From positions 1 to 64,000 of the forward strand of contig JADLAK010000043.1 of the NCBI GenBank assembly GCA_020848275.1: a stretch of 64,000 bases of DNA. Direction: 5' to 3'. A program made the translations under genes and the position numbers. Each line of letters begins with the position of its first letter. Positions within the stretch are counted from its first letter, which is position 1. Source of the DNA: Planctomycetota bacterium (GTDB lineage: Bacteria; Planctomycetota; UBA8742; UBA2392). Below, piece after piece: positions 25,461 to 36,469 of the stretch. Below the pieces are notes generated by a model. It did not search any database and was not told the origin of the DNA. It saw nothing but the letters and a program-made list of their open reading frames with translations.

Positions 25461-25888
25461 GCTTTTCTCTTGAGGAGAGTGTCAAAGGCCAGCGCGTAGA
25501 ATTTAATTTGCTTGATCACGGCGGCGAGGCCGTTGGCGCGAGTCTGCGACAGGTGCGACATCAGCCCGGTCTTTTCGAGAAACGTCGGCGGTGTATTCAA
25601 TATCTCCGCGGGCGTCGCGTCCGAATACACGCTCAGTGCCAGCGCGACCAGCCCGCGCACGATCATCGCGTCGCTGTCGCCGGCGAAGATAACCTTGCCG
25701 TCCTTAAGGTCGCCGTGCAGCCACACCGTGCTCTGGCAGCCCTTGACCTTGTTCTTGTCCACCTGGTGCGCCGGGTCCATCGCCGGCATCTTGCGGCCGT
25801 ATTCGATGATGCGCTTGTAGCGTTCTTCCCAATCGGCAATCGCGCCGAACTCGTCCACGATCTTCTGCTGGCGCTCAACGATGCTCAT
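25457..25888 (-). CDS. sufE: SufE sulphur acceptor protein
   Basis: 143 aa. SufE accepts persulphide from SufS and passes it to the SufBCD scaffold. The acceptor cysteine is Cys51 in NKVKGCQSTVWL, the family signature. The fold continues with GDSDAMIVRGLVALALSVYSD and the C-terminal helix. The start at 25888 gives the normal family N-terminus; a longer frame to 25930 adds residues without family character. It is divergent from sufB, 326 bp apart, and is the first gene of a leftward operon with the two zinc-ribbon membrane proteins. Confidence 0.9.
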   Translation of the reverse strand: MSIVERQQKIVDEFGAIADWEERYKRIIEYGRKMPAMDPAHQVDKNKVKGCQSTVWLHGDLKDGKVIFAGDSDAMIVRGLVALALSVYSDATPAEILNTPPTFLEKTGLMSHLSQTRANGLAAVIKQIKFYALAFDTLLKRKA

Positions 25889-26214
25889 AGAAGTAGTAAG
25901 CCAACCTTCAGTCCCGATGAACACTGGCAAGGCGAAACCAGCCCGGGCTGGCAGGCCCGGGGACTAACCCTAGACGTACGTTGCTGCCCCACCTCCCGCC
26001 CTTCCGGGCAGAATTGATCGTCTAACTCCTTTATTCCCATCAACTTGGATTCATTACGCCACAATATAGGACCAAAGATGTCCAATTTAGCTTGCTCCCC
26101 CACCTCCTGCGTATAAGGTGGGAGTTAACACATGCGGCGACTGACCACCGCCGCAGGGACGAAGCCGGACGGGCATTGGTAAGCTAAGATATTTGCCCTT
26201 CGAGAGAGACCGAC
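25889..26214. promoter_or_regulatory. divergent intergenic region between sufE and sufB
   Basis: No gene is seen in these 326 bases. There are two strong dyads: CCCGGGC (25942-25948) with GCCCGGG (25955-25961), and CCCACCT (26099-26105) with AGGTGGG (26116-26122). A direct repeat TTGCT-N-CCCCACCTCC occurs at 25981 and 26092. These could be control elements for the two SUF operons, but no promoter boxes or known regulator site can be assigned with confidence. Confidence 0.4.
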
Positions 26215-27714
<1,500 letters not shown>

Positions 27715-27752
27715 AGGCCTTTTTGACCACAGATAAGAACGGATAGAAACGG

Positions 27753-27926
27753 ATGAAGCGTGGCGAACTAGTACAGGCGGCAACAAACAAACGGACGCGC
27801 ACGTTCCGGGTGGCCGTTTTCATCGCAATGATTTGTGTCGCAACATCACTGGCCCTGATTCACATCATGACTGACGGCGCCATTTGGAAGCTTCCTTACT
27901 ACTTGGTCAACGGCTTCCCAACTTGA
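27753..27926 (+). CDS. possible 57-aa membrane peptide
   Basis: ATG at 27753 to TGA at 27926. The product starts MKRGELVQAATNKRTRTFRV and has one hydrophobic helix, FIAMICVATSLALIHIM, followed by a short tail. The start codon lies inside the left repeat arm (27725-27758), so the ORF depends on the repeat for initiation and has no clear ribosome binding site. It may be an accidental ORF; a basic N-terminus followed by a clean membrane helix is the argument in favour. Confidence 0.3.
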   Translation: MKRGELVQAATNKRTRTFRVAVFIAMICVATSLALIHIMTDGAIWKLPYYLVNGFPT

Positions 27927-27952
27927 GATTTGCGGGCGGCTACGGGTTCGTT

Positions 27953-27987
27953 GTTATCCGTTTTTATTTGTGTCCATCTGTGGTCAA
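27953..27987 (+). repeat. 35-bp direct repeat, left copy, flanking GxxExxY gene
   Basis: Begins GTTATCCGTTTTTATTTG and ends TCTGTGGTCAA. It differs from the right copy (28371-28405) at one position (T versus C at base 16). Confidence 0.9.
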
Positions 27988-27990
27988 CAA

Positions 27991-28368
27991 ATGGTTTACA
28001 GCCTGAGTAACATCAACGAGTTGACGGAGAGGGTTATCGGGTGCGCGTTCAAGGTTTCGAACACGTTGGGGCCAGGCTTTCTTGAGAAGGTTTACGAAAA
28101 TGCGCTTGTGATTGAGTTGCGCAAGGCTGGACTCAAGGTTGCGCAGCAGGTGCCATACAATGTTCTTTATGAGGGCCAGGTTGCTGGCTTGTACGTGGCG
28201 GACGTAGTGGTTGAAGATCTTGTGTTGCTTGAACTTAAAGCAATCAAAGAACTGGACAGCAGCCATACGTCCATCTGCCTCAATTATTTGAATGCTTCGA
28301 AACTCACGCTGTGCCTGCTGATGAATTTTGCGAAACCGAAACTGGATGTGAGGCGGCTCGCGCTTTAG
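27991..28368 (+). CDS. GxxExxY family protein (PDDEXK-type fold)
   Basis: 125 aa. The family motif is visible as GPGFLEKVYENAL (G-x-x-E-x-x-Y), with the later conserved segment YVADVVVEDLVLLELKAIKEL, whose D...ELK resembles a PDDEXK nuclease core, and the C-terminal LNYLNASKLTLCLLMNF. Function is unknown; a nuclease-like fold has been proposed for the family. The ATG at 27991 is preferred to a GTG at 27970, which lies inside the flanking repeat. The gene interrupts the suf operon between sufB and sufC and is bounded by 35-bp direct repeats, so it looks inserted. Confidence 0.88.
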   Translation: MVYSLSNINELTERVIGCAFKVSNTLGPGFLEKVYENALVIELRKAGLKVAQQVPYNVLYEGQVAGLYVADVVVEDLVLLELKAIKELDSSHTSICLNYLNASKLTLCLLMNFAKPKLDVRRLAL

Positions 28369-28370
28369 CT

Positions 28371-28405
28371 GTTATCCGTTTTTATCTGTGTCCATCTGTG
28401 GTCAA
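28371..28405 (+). repeat. 35-bp direct repeat, right copy, flanking GxxExxY gene
   Basis: Begins GTTATCCGTTTTTATCTG and ends TCTGTGGTCAA, six bases before the sufC ATG. 34 of 35 bases match the left copy. Confidence 0.9.
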
Positions 28406-28410
28406 ATAAA

Positions 28411-29199
28411 ATGGCTGCTCCGCTGCTTGAAATCAAAGACCTGCATGTAAGCGTCGCCGGGACGGAAATTCTCCACGGCGTGAACCTGACTGTGATCGCG
28501 GGCGAAGTCCACGCCATTATGGGGCCCAACGGCTCAGGCAAGAGCACGCTGACCAAAGTGCTTGCGGGCCACGAGGCCTACACGATCACCAAGGGCTCCG
28601 TCAAATATCAGGGCAAGGATCTGCTCGCGCTTGAGCCGGAAATCCGCGCGCGTGAAGGCGTCTTCCTCGCCTTCCAGTATCCGATCGAAATTCCCGGTGT
28701 CAGCAACACGTATTTTCTGCGCGCGGCGCTCAACGCCGCACGCAAACATCGCGGCGAAAAAGAGCTTGAGGCCGACGCCTTCCTCGAACTCGTAAAGCAG
28801 AGGGCCAAGCTGGTTGAAATCGACGCCGCGCTGCTCAATCGCCCGATCAATGAGGGCTTTTCCGGCGGCGAGAAGAAGCGCAACGAGATTTTCCAGCTCA
28901 CGATGCTTGAGCCCACGCTTGCGATTCTCGACGAAACCGACAGCGGCCTCGACATCGACGCGTTGCGCGTAATCGCGGGCGGCGTCAACGCCATGCGTTC
29001 AATCAAGCGCGGCTTCATCGTCGTCACGCACTACCAGCGACTGCTCGATTACATCGTGCCGGACTTCGTGCACGTGCTGTTTGACGGCCGCATCGCGAAG
29101 TCAGGCAAGAAGGACCTCGCGCTGGAACTCGAAAAGAAGGGATATTCCTGGATCGAGGAAGAAATTGCCCGCACGAACCCGGGTTCGATCAAGGTTTAG
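28411..29199 (+). CDS. sufC: SufC ATPase
   Basis: 262 aa ABC-type ATPase of the SUF complex. Walker A GPNGSGKST (38-46), signature FSGGEKKRNE (150-159), Walker B LAILDETDSGLDID (170-183) and the H-loop VTHYQR (205-210) are all intact; FSGGEKKR and DETDSGLDID are SufC-specific forms. It energises SufBD during cluster assembly. The ATG stands five bases after the 35-bp repeat (28371-28405), with no Shine-Dalgarno sequence between them. sufD begins on the base after the stop codon. Confidence 0.96.
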   Translation: MAAPLLEIKDLHVSVAGTEILHGVNLTVIAGEVHAIMGPNGSGKSTLTKVLAGHEAYTITKGSVKYQGKDLLALEPEIRAREGVFLAFQYPIEIPGVSNTYFLRAALNAARKHRGEKELEADAFLELVKQRAKLVEIDAALLNRPINEGFSGGEKKRNEIFQLTMLEPTLAILDETDSGLDIDALRVIAGGVNAMRSIKRGFIVVTHYQRLLDYIVPDFVHVLFDGRIAKSGKKDLALELEKKGYSWIEEEIARTNPGSIKV

Positions 29200-30495
29200 A
29201 TGACCGCGACTGCGACTGACACCGAAGCATTCCTCGAGCAATTCCCGGCGATAGCGTCGGGCAACGCGCCGCTGTGGCTGAACAAGGCCCGTAAGGCCGC
29301 GCGCGACAGCTTCGCGAGCCAGGGCCTGCCTACGATCCATGACGAAGAGTGGCGCCACACGAACATTGCGCCGCTGTTGAAGACGTCGCTGGCGCCAGCG
29401 CCGATTTCCGCCGCGGCGGCCATCCAGGACGCGCGCCTTGCGCCATTGTTCGCGCCTGTGGACGGCCCGCGCATGGTGTTCATCAACGGCCGCTACGCGC
29501 CGCGCCTGTCGAAGGTCACGGCGCTGCCGGCGGGCGTGCAGGTGAAGGCGCTCTCCGAGATCCTGTTGAAACATCCGGGCAAGCTCGAGCATTCGTTCAC
29601 CGATGTCCTGTGCCTTGGCCATCCGTTTGCGGCGCTCAACGCGGCCCAGTTCGAGGACGGCGCGTACATCGAACTCGACGCCAAAGCGGTTTTCGAGCAG
29701 CCGATCCAGATCCTTCACTATGCAACCGTCGGCGCGTCCTTTCCGCGCACGGTGATTGTCGCGGGCGAAAGCGCACGCGCGCGCGTGATCGAGATTTTCG
29801 CGGGCGAGGGTGCGTATTTCTGCAACGCTTCGACCGAAATCGGCGCGGACAAAAACGCGTCCGTTGAACTCTCGCGCATCCAGCGCGAAAGCGAAACTGC
29901 GTTCCACACGGGTCTGCTGCAGACGCGCCAGGCGCGCGACAGCCGTGTTGCGGTACAGTCGTTGGCGCTGGGCGGCGCAATCGCCCGCGTGGAATTCGAC
30001 TCGCGGCTCAACGGACCCGGCGCTGAAATCAACCTCGCGGGCCTTTACCTTGGCCACGGCAAGCAGCATCTCGACCAACACATCGTCGTCGACCACGCGC
30101 AGCCGCGCGGCACCAGCCGCCAGTTCTTCCGCGGCGTGATGGACGAAAAGTCGCGCGGCGTGTTCAGCGGCAAAGTGATCGTGCGGCCGGGCGCGCAGAA
30201 AACCGACGCGCAGCAGCAGAACAACAACCTGCTGCTGTCCGACGACGCGGTCGTGGACACCAAGCCGCAGTTAGAGATCTACGCGGATGATGTTAAATGT
30301 TCGCACGGCGCGACCAGCGGCAAGCTCGACGCCGAGGCGCTGTTTTTTTTGCGCTCGCGCGGCCTGTCGGCGCGCGACGCGCGCGCGCTGCTGACGCTGG
30401 CATTCGCGGGCGAAGTTGTCGGTTCAATCAAAGACGAATCCCTGCGCGGCTATCTCGAATCACTGGTAACAAACCGTTTGAAAACAAAGAACTAA
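29200..30495 (+). CDS. sufD: SufD scaffold subunit
   Basis: 431 aa, normal SufD length. The N-terminal part has DEEWRHTNIAPLLKTSL, a typical SufD segment. The beta-helix core includes VDHAQPRGTSRQFFRGVMDEKSRGVFSGKVIVRP and QQNNNLLLSDDAVVDTKPQLEIYADDVKCSHGATSGKLD, with the conserved CSHGAT cysteine/histidine at the SufB interface. The ATG directly follows the sufC stop codon (TAG then ATG), so the two are translationally linked. Members of this family form the SufBC2D complex. Confidence 0.95.
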   Translation: MTATATDTEAFLEQFPAIASGNAPLWLNKARKAARDSFASQGLPTIHDEEWRHTNIAPLLKTSLAPAPISAAAAIQDARLAPLFAPVDGPRMVFINGRYAPRLSKVTALPAGVQVKALSEILLKHPGKLEHSFTDVLCLGHPFAALNAAQFEDGAYIELDAKAVFEQPIQILHYATVGASFPRTVIVAGESARARVIEIFAGEGAYFCNASTEIGADKNASVELSRIQRESETAFHTGLLQTRQARDSRVAVQSLALGGAIARVEFDSRLNGPGAEINLAGLYLGHGKQHLDQHIVVDHAQPRGTSRQFFRGVMDEKSRGVFSGKVIVRPGAQKTDAQQQNNNLLLSDDAVVDTKPQLEIYADDVKCSHGATSGKLDAEALFFLRSRGLSARDARALLTLAFAGEVVGSIKDESLRGYLESLVTNRLKTKN

Positions 30496-30501
30496 AGCAT
30501 T

Positions 30502-30625
30502 CACCACAGAGATCACGGAGGACACGGAGACAGCAACTACTTTCACGGATGGACAGGATAGGCAGTATGAATCCTGTAAATCCTGTCTATCCGTGTGAGC
30601 TTTTCTCTGTGCGCTCTGTGTTGAA
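30502..30625. repeat. nested periodic hairpin (CACGGAG outside, GACAGGAT inside)
   Basis: Between sufD and sufS. Outer arms: ACCACAGAGATCACGGAG (from 30503, with a third unit GACACGGAG) against TTTTCTCTGTGCGCTCTGTG (30601-30620). Inner arms: TTCACGGATGGACAGGATAG (30542-30561) against AATCCTGTCTATCCGTGTG (about 30579-30597). The two pairs belong to different sequence families, so one sits in the loop of the other. The outer arm ends about ten bases before the sufS ATG. Confidence 0.85.
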
Positions 30626-30633
30626 AAATAAAT

Positions 30634-31878
30634 ATGGCGACGGCGACGAAAACGAAATCGACTTACGACATTGCGCGCATACGGCGTGATTTCCCGATTT
30701 TGTCGCGCACGGTGAACAACCGTCCGCTAGTGTATCTCGACAACGGCGCCAGCGCCCAGAAGCCGCAGGTCGTAATTGACGCGCTGAGCAAATTCTACAG
30801 CCACGATTACGCCAACATCCACCGCGCGGTGCATGAACTCAGCCAGCAGGCGACGGAAGCCTATGAGGAAGCCCGCCGCAAGGTGCAGGCGTTTTTGAAC
30901 GCGCCCGAGGCGCGCGAGATCATCTTCACGCGTGGGACGACCGAGGCGATCAACTTGATCGCGTTCTCGTGGGGCCGCGCCAACGTCAAAGCCGGTGACG
31001 AAATCCTGATCACGGCGATGGAGCATCACTCGAACATCGTGCCGTGGCAGATGCTGTGTGAAGCGACGGGCGCGAAGCTGCGCGTCGGGCCGATTGACGA
31101 CGCGGGCGAGCTGATTTACGACGATTGGGCCAAACTGCTGACGAAGAAAACCAAACTCGTCGGCATCGTCCACGTCTCCAACGCGCTGGGCACGATCAAC
31201 CCGGTCAAGAAGATGATCGACGCCGCACACAAGGTCGGCGCGAAAGTGTTGATCGACGGTGCGCAGGCCGTGCCTCATCTGCGTGTGGACGTGCAGGCGC
31301 TCGACTGCGACTTTTACGCGTTCTCGGGCCACAAGGTCTACGGGCCCAGCGGCGTCGGCGCGCTTTACGGCAAAGCGGCGCTGCTCGAAGCCATGCCGCC
31401 GTGGCAGGGCGGCGGCGACATGATCAAGAGCGTGTGCTTCGACAAAACCGAGTACGCCGAAATTCCCGCGAAGTTCGAGGCCGGTACGCCCAGCATCGCT
31501 GACGGCATCGCGCTTGGCGTCGCGCTGGACTACGTCACGGGCGTCGGCCTGGATAATATCGCCGCGCACGAAAACGATCTGCTGCAATACGCGACGGAGA
31601 AAGTCAGCGCGATCAAAGGTGTTCGACTTATCGGCACGGCGCGCGAAAAAGCGGGCGTGCTGTCATTTATTCTCGACGGCATCCACGCGACCGACGCGGG
31701 CGTGATCCTCGACCAATCGGGCATCGCGATTCGCAGCGGCCACCACTGCGCGCAGCCGGTGATGGACCGCTACAAGGTGCCCGCGACGATCCGTGCGAGC
31801 TTTGGCATGTACAACACGCGGGAAGAGGTCGACGCGCTGGTAAAAGGAGTTTTAAAGGTGCAGGAGTTGTTCGCTTAG
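30634..31878 (+). CDS. sufS: cysteine desulphurase SufS
   Basis: 414 aa PLP-dependent class V aminotransferase-fold enzyme that takes sulphur from cysteine. The PLP lysine is Lys234 in FSGHKVYGP, the PLP-stacking histidine is at EHHSN (131-132), and the catalytic Cys372 is in RSGHHCAQP, the SufS (group II) form. It supplies persulphide to SufE, encoded on the opposite strand at 25457-25888. Hairpins lie on both sides. Its last codons run KVQELFA. Confidence 0.96.
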   Translation: MATATKTKSTYDIARIRRDFPILSRTVNNRPLVYLDNGASAQKPQVVIDALSKFYSHDYANIHRAVHELSQQATEAYEEARRKVQAFLNAPEAREIIFTRGTTEAINLIAFSWGRANVKAGDEILITAMEHHSNIVPWQMLCEATGAKLRVGPIDDAGELIYDDWAKLLTKKTKLVGIVHVSNALGTINPVKKMIDAAHKVGAKVLIDGAQAVPHLRVDVQALDCDFYAFSGHKVYGPSGVGALYGKAALLEAMPPWQGGGDMIKSVCFDKTEYAEIPAKFEAGTPSIADGIALGVALDYVTGVGLDNIAAHENDLLQYATEKVSAIKGVRLIGTAREKAGVLSFILDGIHATDAGVILDQSGIAIRSGHHCAQPVMDRYKVPATIRASFGMYNTREEVDALVKGVLKVQELFA

Positions 31879-31882
31879 TTGT

Positions 31883-31992
31883 TGACCACAGATGGACACA
31901 GATAAAACCGGATAAGGCAAAACCAACGAAACTGAGACGGGTCCTGTGGAGTATTCGGCTGTTATCCCTTTCTATCCATTTTATCTGTGGTG
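31883..31992. repeat. CACAGAT-family periodic hairpin
   Basis: Between sufS and sufT. Left arm 31883-31917 with decamer units GACCACAGAT, GGACACAGAT, AAAACCGGAT. Right arm 31961-31992 reads GTTATCCCTTTCTATCC then ATTTTATCTGTGGT. It uses the same family as 27725-27987. Confidence 0.85.
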
Positions 31993-32015
31993 AAAAACAG
32001 CAGTTGGGGTGAGTT

Positions 32016-32498
32016 GTGACTGAAGCAAAGAAAACTGAAACACCCGCCGCGCCTGTGGGCGCTGCGGCACTGGTTGCCCAGCAGGGCGGCTCCGTGACCG
32101 CCGCGCCTGCGGCCTCGCCCGCCGCACCGCCGCCGACATCAACTGTGTCGCCCGGCACAGCCGCACCGATGCGCGCGCTGACGCTGACTGAAGCGCGCGA
32201 ACTGAAAAGCAAAGTCATCGAGTTGCTCAAAACCGTGTTCGACCCGGAAATTCCGGTGAACATCTACGAACTCGGCATGGTCTACAACACAAGTGTCGAT
32301 CTCGCGGGCGCTGTGGACATCACCATGACGCTGACTTCGCCCGCATGCCCCGTGGCGGGCAGCCTGCCCGGCGAAGTGCAGAACAAAGTTGCGTCCGTCC
32401 CGGGCGTTGCGAGCGCGCGCGTGAACCTGGTTTGGACGCCGCCGTGGACCAAGGACATGATGTCCGACGCCGCGAAACTGAAGTTGAATTTGCTGTAA
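32016..32498 (+). CDS. sufT: SufT-like MIP18/DUF59 protein
   Basis: 160 aa. A Pro/Ala-rich N-terminal extension (about residues 8-52) precedes a MIP18-type domain with DPEIPVNIYELGMVYN (76-91) and the conserved cysteine Cys111 in LTSPACPVAG. SufT/PaaD-type proteins help mature iron-sulphur proteins. The start is GTG at 32016 after GGGGTGAG. It is the last recognisable suf gene, next to sufS across a hairpin-filled gap. The N-terminal extension is longer than in most family members I know. Confidence 0.88.
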   Translation: MTEAKKTETPAAPVGAAALVAQQGGSVTAAPAASPAAPPPTSTVSPGTAAPMRALTLTEARELKSKVIELLKTVFDPEIPVNIYELGMVYNTSVDLAGAVDITMTLTSPACPVAGSLPGEVQNKVASVPGVASARVNLVWTPPWTKDMMSDAAKLKLNLL

Positions 32499-32503
32499 CT
32501 GCC

Positions 32504-32553
32504 TACAGGATGAACAGGATTGGCAGGATAAACAGAAGTCTATCCCGTATCCC
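32504..32553. repeat. GACAGGAT-family arm (mostly left arm)
   Basis: TACAGGATGAACAGGATTGG and GCAGGATAAACAG units at 32504-32535, with only a weak right arm (GTCTATCCCGTATCCC). It lies between sufT and the lipoprotein gene. A degraded member of the family seen complete at 33096-33153. Confidence 0.65.
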
Positions 32554-32581
32554 CCGAGTTCCGCCCCTGCGGACCAGCAAC

Positions 32582-33085
32582 ATGAAACTGATTGCCTCGG
32601 TGGCACTTATCGCTGCCACATTCACTCTGTTGTCCTGCACGACAACTCAACGGCCTTCTCAAGTATCCGACTTTACGTCATGGAACGATGGATACAGTTT
32701 CTGGCAAGAATTCGAACTGCCAGAAGACTTTGCTTGGGATGATGAGAACTCGAAATATCGGACGCACTACAGCCTCGAATTCCTGCCAGCTCAAGACCAG
32801 ACCAAGGGCTGCACGGTGGGCACGCTCCATCTGTATGTCGCACCGGGGTGCAACCCGCCTGCAACTCAGTCTGTACGCTCGTTCAGGGCGACAAAACGAT
32901 CCGGCGACGTGGTGCAGGGCTGCATTTTGCCGACGAGCGGTATGGGGCACATCATCACAATGAAGTCGTCATACAGTGTGACGTTGCCGACGGACTTGAT
33001 TGAGTTGAAGGGTATCGAAGTCGACATTTCCTCTGCCGATGGCAGCAAACAAGCGACCCGGTACTTCGAGTTTCAACGCCAGTAA
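32582..33085 (+). CDS. predicted lipoprotein, unknown function
   Basis: 167 aa. The N-terminus MKLIASVALIAATFTLLSCTTT is a lipoprotein signal with lipobox LLSC. The mature part is beta-rich, with two extra cysteines (GCTVGTLHLYVAPGCN) that might form a disulphide. No domain is recognised. The start at 32582 is fixed by the signal peptide. Its GC content looks lower than the suf genes beside it, which may indicate foreign origin, but this is by eye. Confidence 0.7.
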   Translation: MKLIASVALIAATFTLLSCTTTQRPSQVSDFTSWNDGYSFWQEFELPEDFAWDDENSKYRTHYSLEFLPAQDQTKGCTVGTLHLYVAPGCNPPATQSVRSFRATKRSGDVVQGCILPTSGMGHIITMKSSYSVTLPTDLIELKGIEVDISSADGSKQATRYFEFQRQ

Positions 33086-33095
33086 GCCCAAAGAT

Positions 33096-33153
33096 ACAGA
33101 TGGACAGGATTGGCAAAATTCTTGCCATCCTGTTCATCCTGTCTATCCGTGTA
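33096..33153. repeat. GACAGGAT-family periodic hairpin
   Basis: Left arm CAGATGGACAGGATTGGC and right arm GCCATCCTGTTCATCCTG then TCTATCCGTG, closing a tight loop around AAATT. It lies between the convergent lipoprotein and malic enzyme genes and is followed by a small direct repeat GTAAGCAGTAACG (twice). Confidence 0.85.
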
Positions 33154-33177
33154 AGCAGTAACGGGTAAGCAGTAACG

Positions 33178-35487
<2,310 letters not shown>

Positions 35488-35583
35488 GGCTGTGTCCCTG
35501 TGTAGAGGGGAGACACTTTAGTCAGGCAGGCCGGAAATAGTAGCGGGGTCAACAACAACTGTTGTCCGCAGATTACGCCTCTT

Positions 35584-35895
35584 CTATTTACTGTTGTTCG
35601 CGGCGTTGGCGCGGGCCGCGCGGCGCTGATCGGCGTTGATGGCCGCGATAACAACGAGCGTCACAAGCCCGAGCGAAACAACCCAGAAAAGAATCTTCGG
35701 CAGCATGCGCCACAGCGGTACTCGCAGCGGCGGGCGCGGGTCGTTTTCATTGACCAGCCGCACCGCCGCCAGCACCAGCTTGGCGACTGACGCGGGATTA
35801 GGATTGCGGCCGGCGCTCTCCACAGCATCGCTGAGCGCGTTTTCGGGTGTGTCCGACCGCGCGCGATTGCTGTAGCGATCGTTGAGGTCGTTCAA
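35584..35895 (-). CDS. small single-pass membrane protein
   Basis: 103 aa. A soluble N-terminal part of about 65 residues precedes one membrane helix (ILFWVVSLGLVTLVVIAAI) and a short basic/Asn-rich tail. The start appears to be TTG at 35895, three bases after the DUF1579 stop codon, so it is probably translated from the same mRNA. No family recognised. The non-ATG start and poor ribosome binding site leave the exact N-terminus uncertain. Confidence 0.55.
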   Translation of the reverse strand: MNDLNDRYSNRARSDTPENALSDAVESAGRNPNPASVAKLVLAAVRLVNENDPRPPLRVPLWRMLPKILFWVVSLGLVTLVVIAAINADQRRAARANAANNSK

Positions 35896-35898
35896 ACC

Positions 35899-36357
35899 TT
35901 ATGCCTTCTTGTATTTGCCTTCGATGACGGGCTTGAATCCTTTGCCGTCCATGTCCATCTCGACGCGCTGGATCAGTTCGCCGCCGTCGAGCGTGTAGGT
36001 CACACGGCTCTTGTGGTCGGGGTACTGCCAATCAAACGTCAGCGTGTCGCCCACCCATTGGCCCCGGCCGACGTTTGACGGCGGTGTGCCCCAGTTATCG
36101 AACCAGTGCATCGTGTAGCAGGAGTTCTTGGCGTCATAGCCGATCACGCCATGGCCACCGTACGTGACCTTGCCGTCCGTGTGTTCGGCGTATTCCATGA
36201 GGAGGAAGAAACCGTCGAGTGCGCTGCGAACGTCGCACACTGTGGGCTTGAGGGACTCCGTGGACCATTGCGACGCAAAGACTTTGTCGTCGCCGGCCCA
36301 CGTGCCAACAAGTTGTTCGAGCTTCTTGTGAGCGTCCGTCGGTTTGGGCATTTCCAT
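35899..36357 (-). CDS. DUF1579 family protein
   Basis: 152 aa. The family pattern is clear: HKKLEQLVGTWAGDDKVF at the N-terminus, then YGGHGVIGYDAKNSCYTMHWFDNWG and LTFDWQYPDHKSRVTYTL, matching the lipocalin-like/THAP4-type beta-barrel fold of DUF1579 proteins. Biochemical role is unknown. ATG at 36357. A CACGAAT hairpin lies directly upstream. Confidence 0.85.
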   Translation of the reverse strand: MEMPKPTDAHKKLEQLVGTWAGDDKVFASQWSTESLKPTVCDVRSALDGFFLLMEYAEHTDGKVTYGGHGVIGYDAKNSCYTMHWFDNWGTPPSNVGRGQWVGDTLTFDWQYPDHKSRVTYTLDGGELIQRVEMDMDGKGFKPVIEGKYKKA

Positions 36358-36379
36358 GGTCGTCTCCTCGGAAACAGCT

Positions 36380-36443
36380 TAGCCACGAATTCCACGAATC
36401 AACACGAATCTGGTTCGTGAAAATTCGTGTGCATTCGTGGCTC
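36380..36443. repeat. CACGAAT-family periodic hairpin
   Basis: Left arm AGCCACGAATTCCACGAATC then AACACGAATC, right arm GTTCGTG, AAATTCGTGTGCATTCGTGG. Three 9-10-nt units face three inverted units across a loop of about four bases. It lies between queG and the DUF1579 gene. Confidence 0.88.
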
Positions 36444-36469
36444 AACCTGCCATTTTTTTGCCGCAACTA

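Larger units (their letters stand above)
27725..27987. repeat. CACAGAT/ACGGAT periodic hairpin with 195-bp loop
   Basis: The left arm 27725-27758 has decamer units GACCACAGAT, AAGAACGGAT, AGAAACGGAT. The right arm 27953-27987 is the inverted form GTTATCCGTTTTTATTTGTG followed by TCCATCTGTGGTC. The loop holds most of a short ORF (27753-27926). The right arm is also one of the 35-bp direct repeats flanking the GxxExxY gene. Confidence 0.8.
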
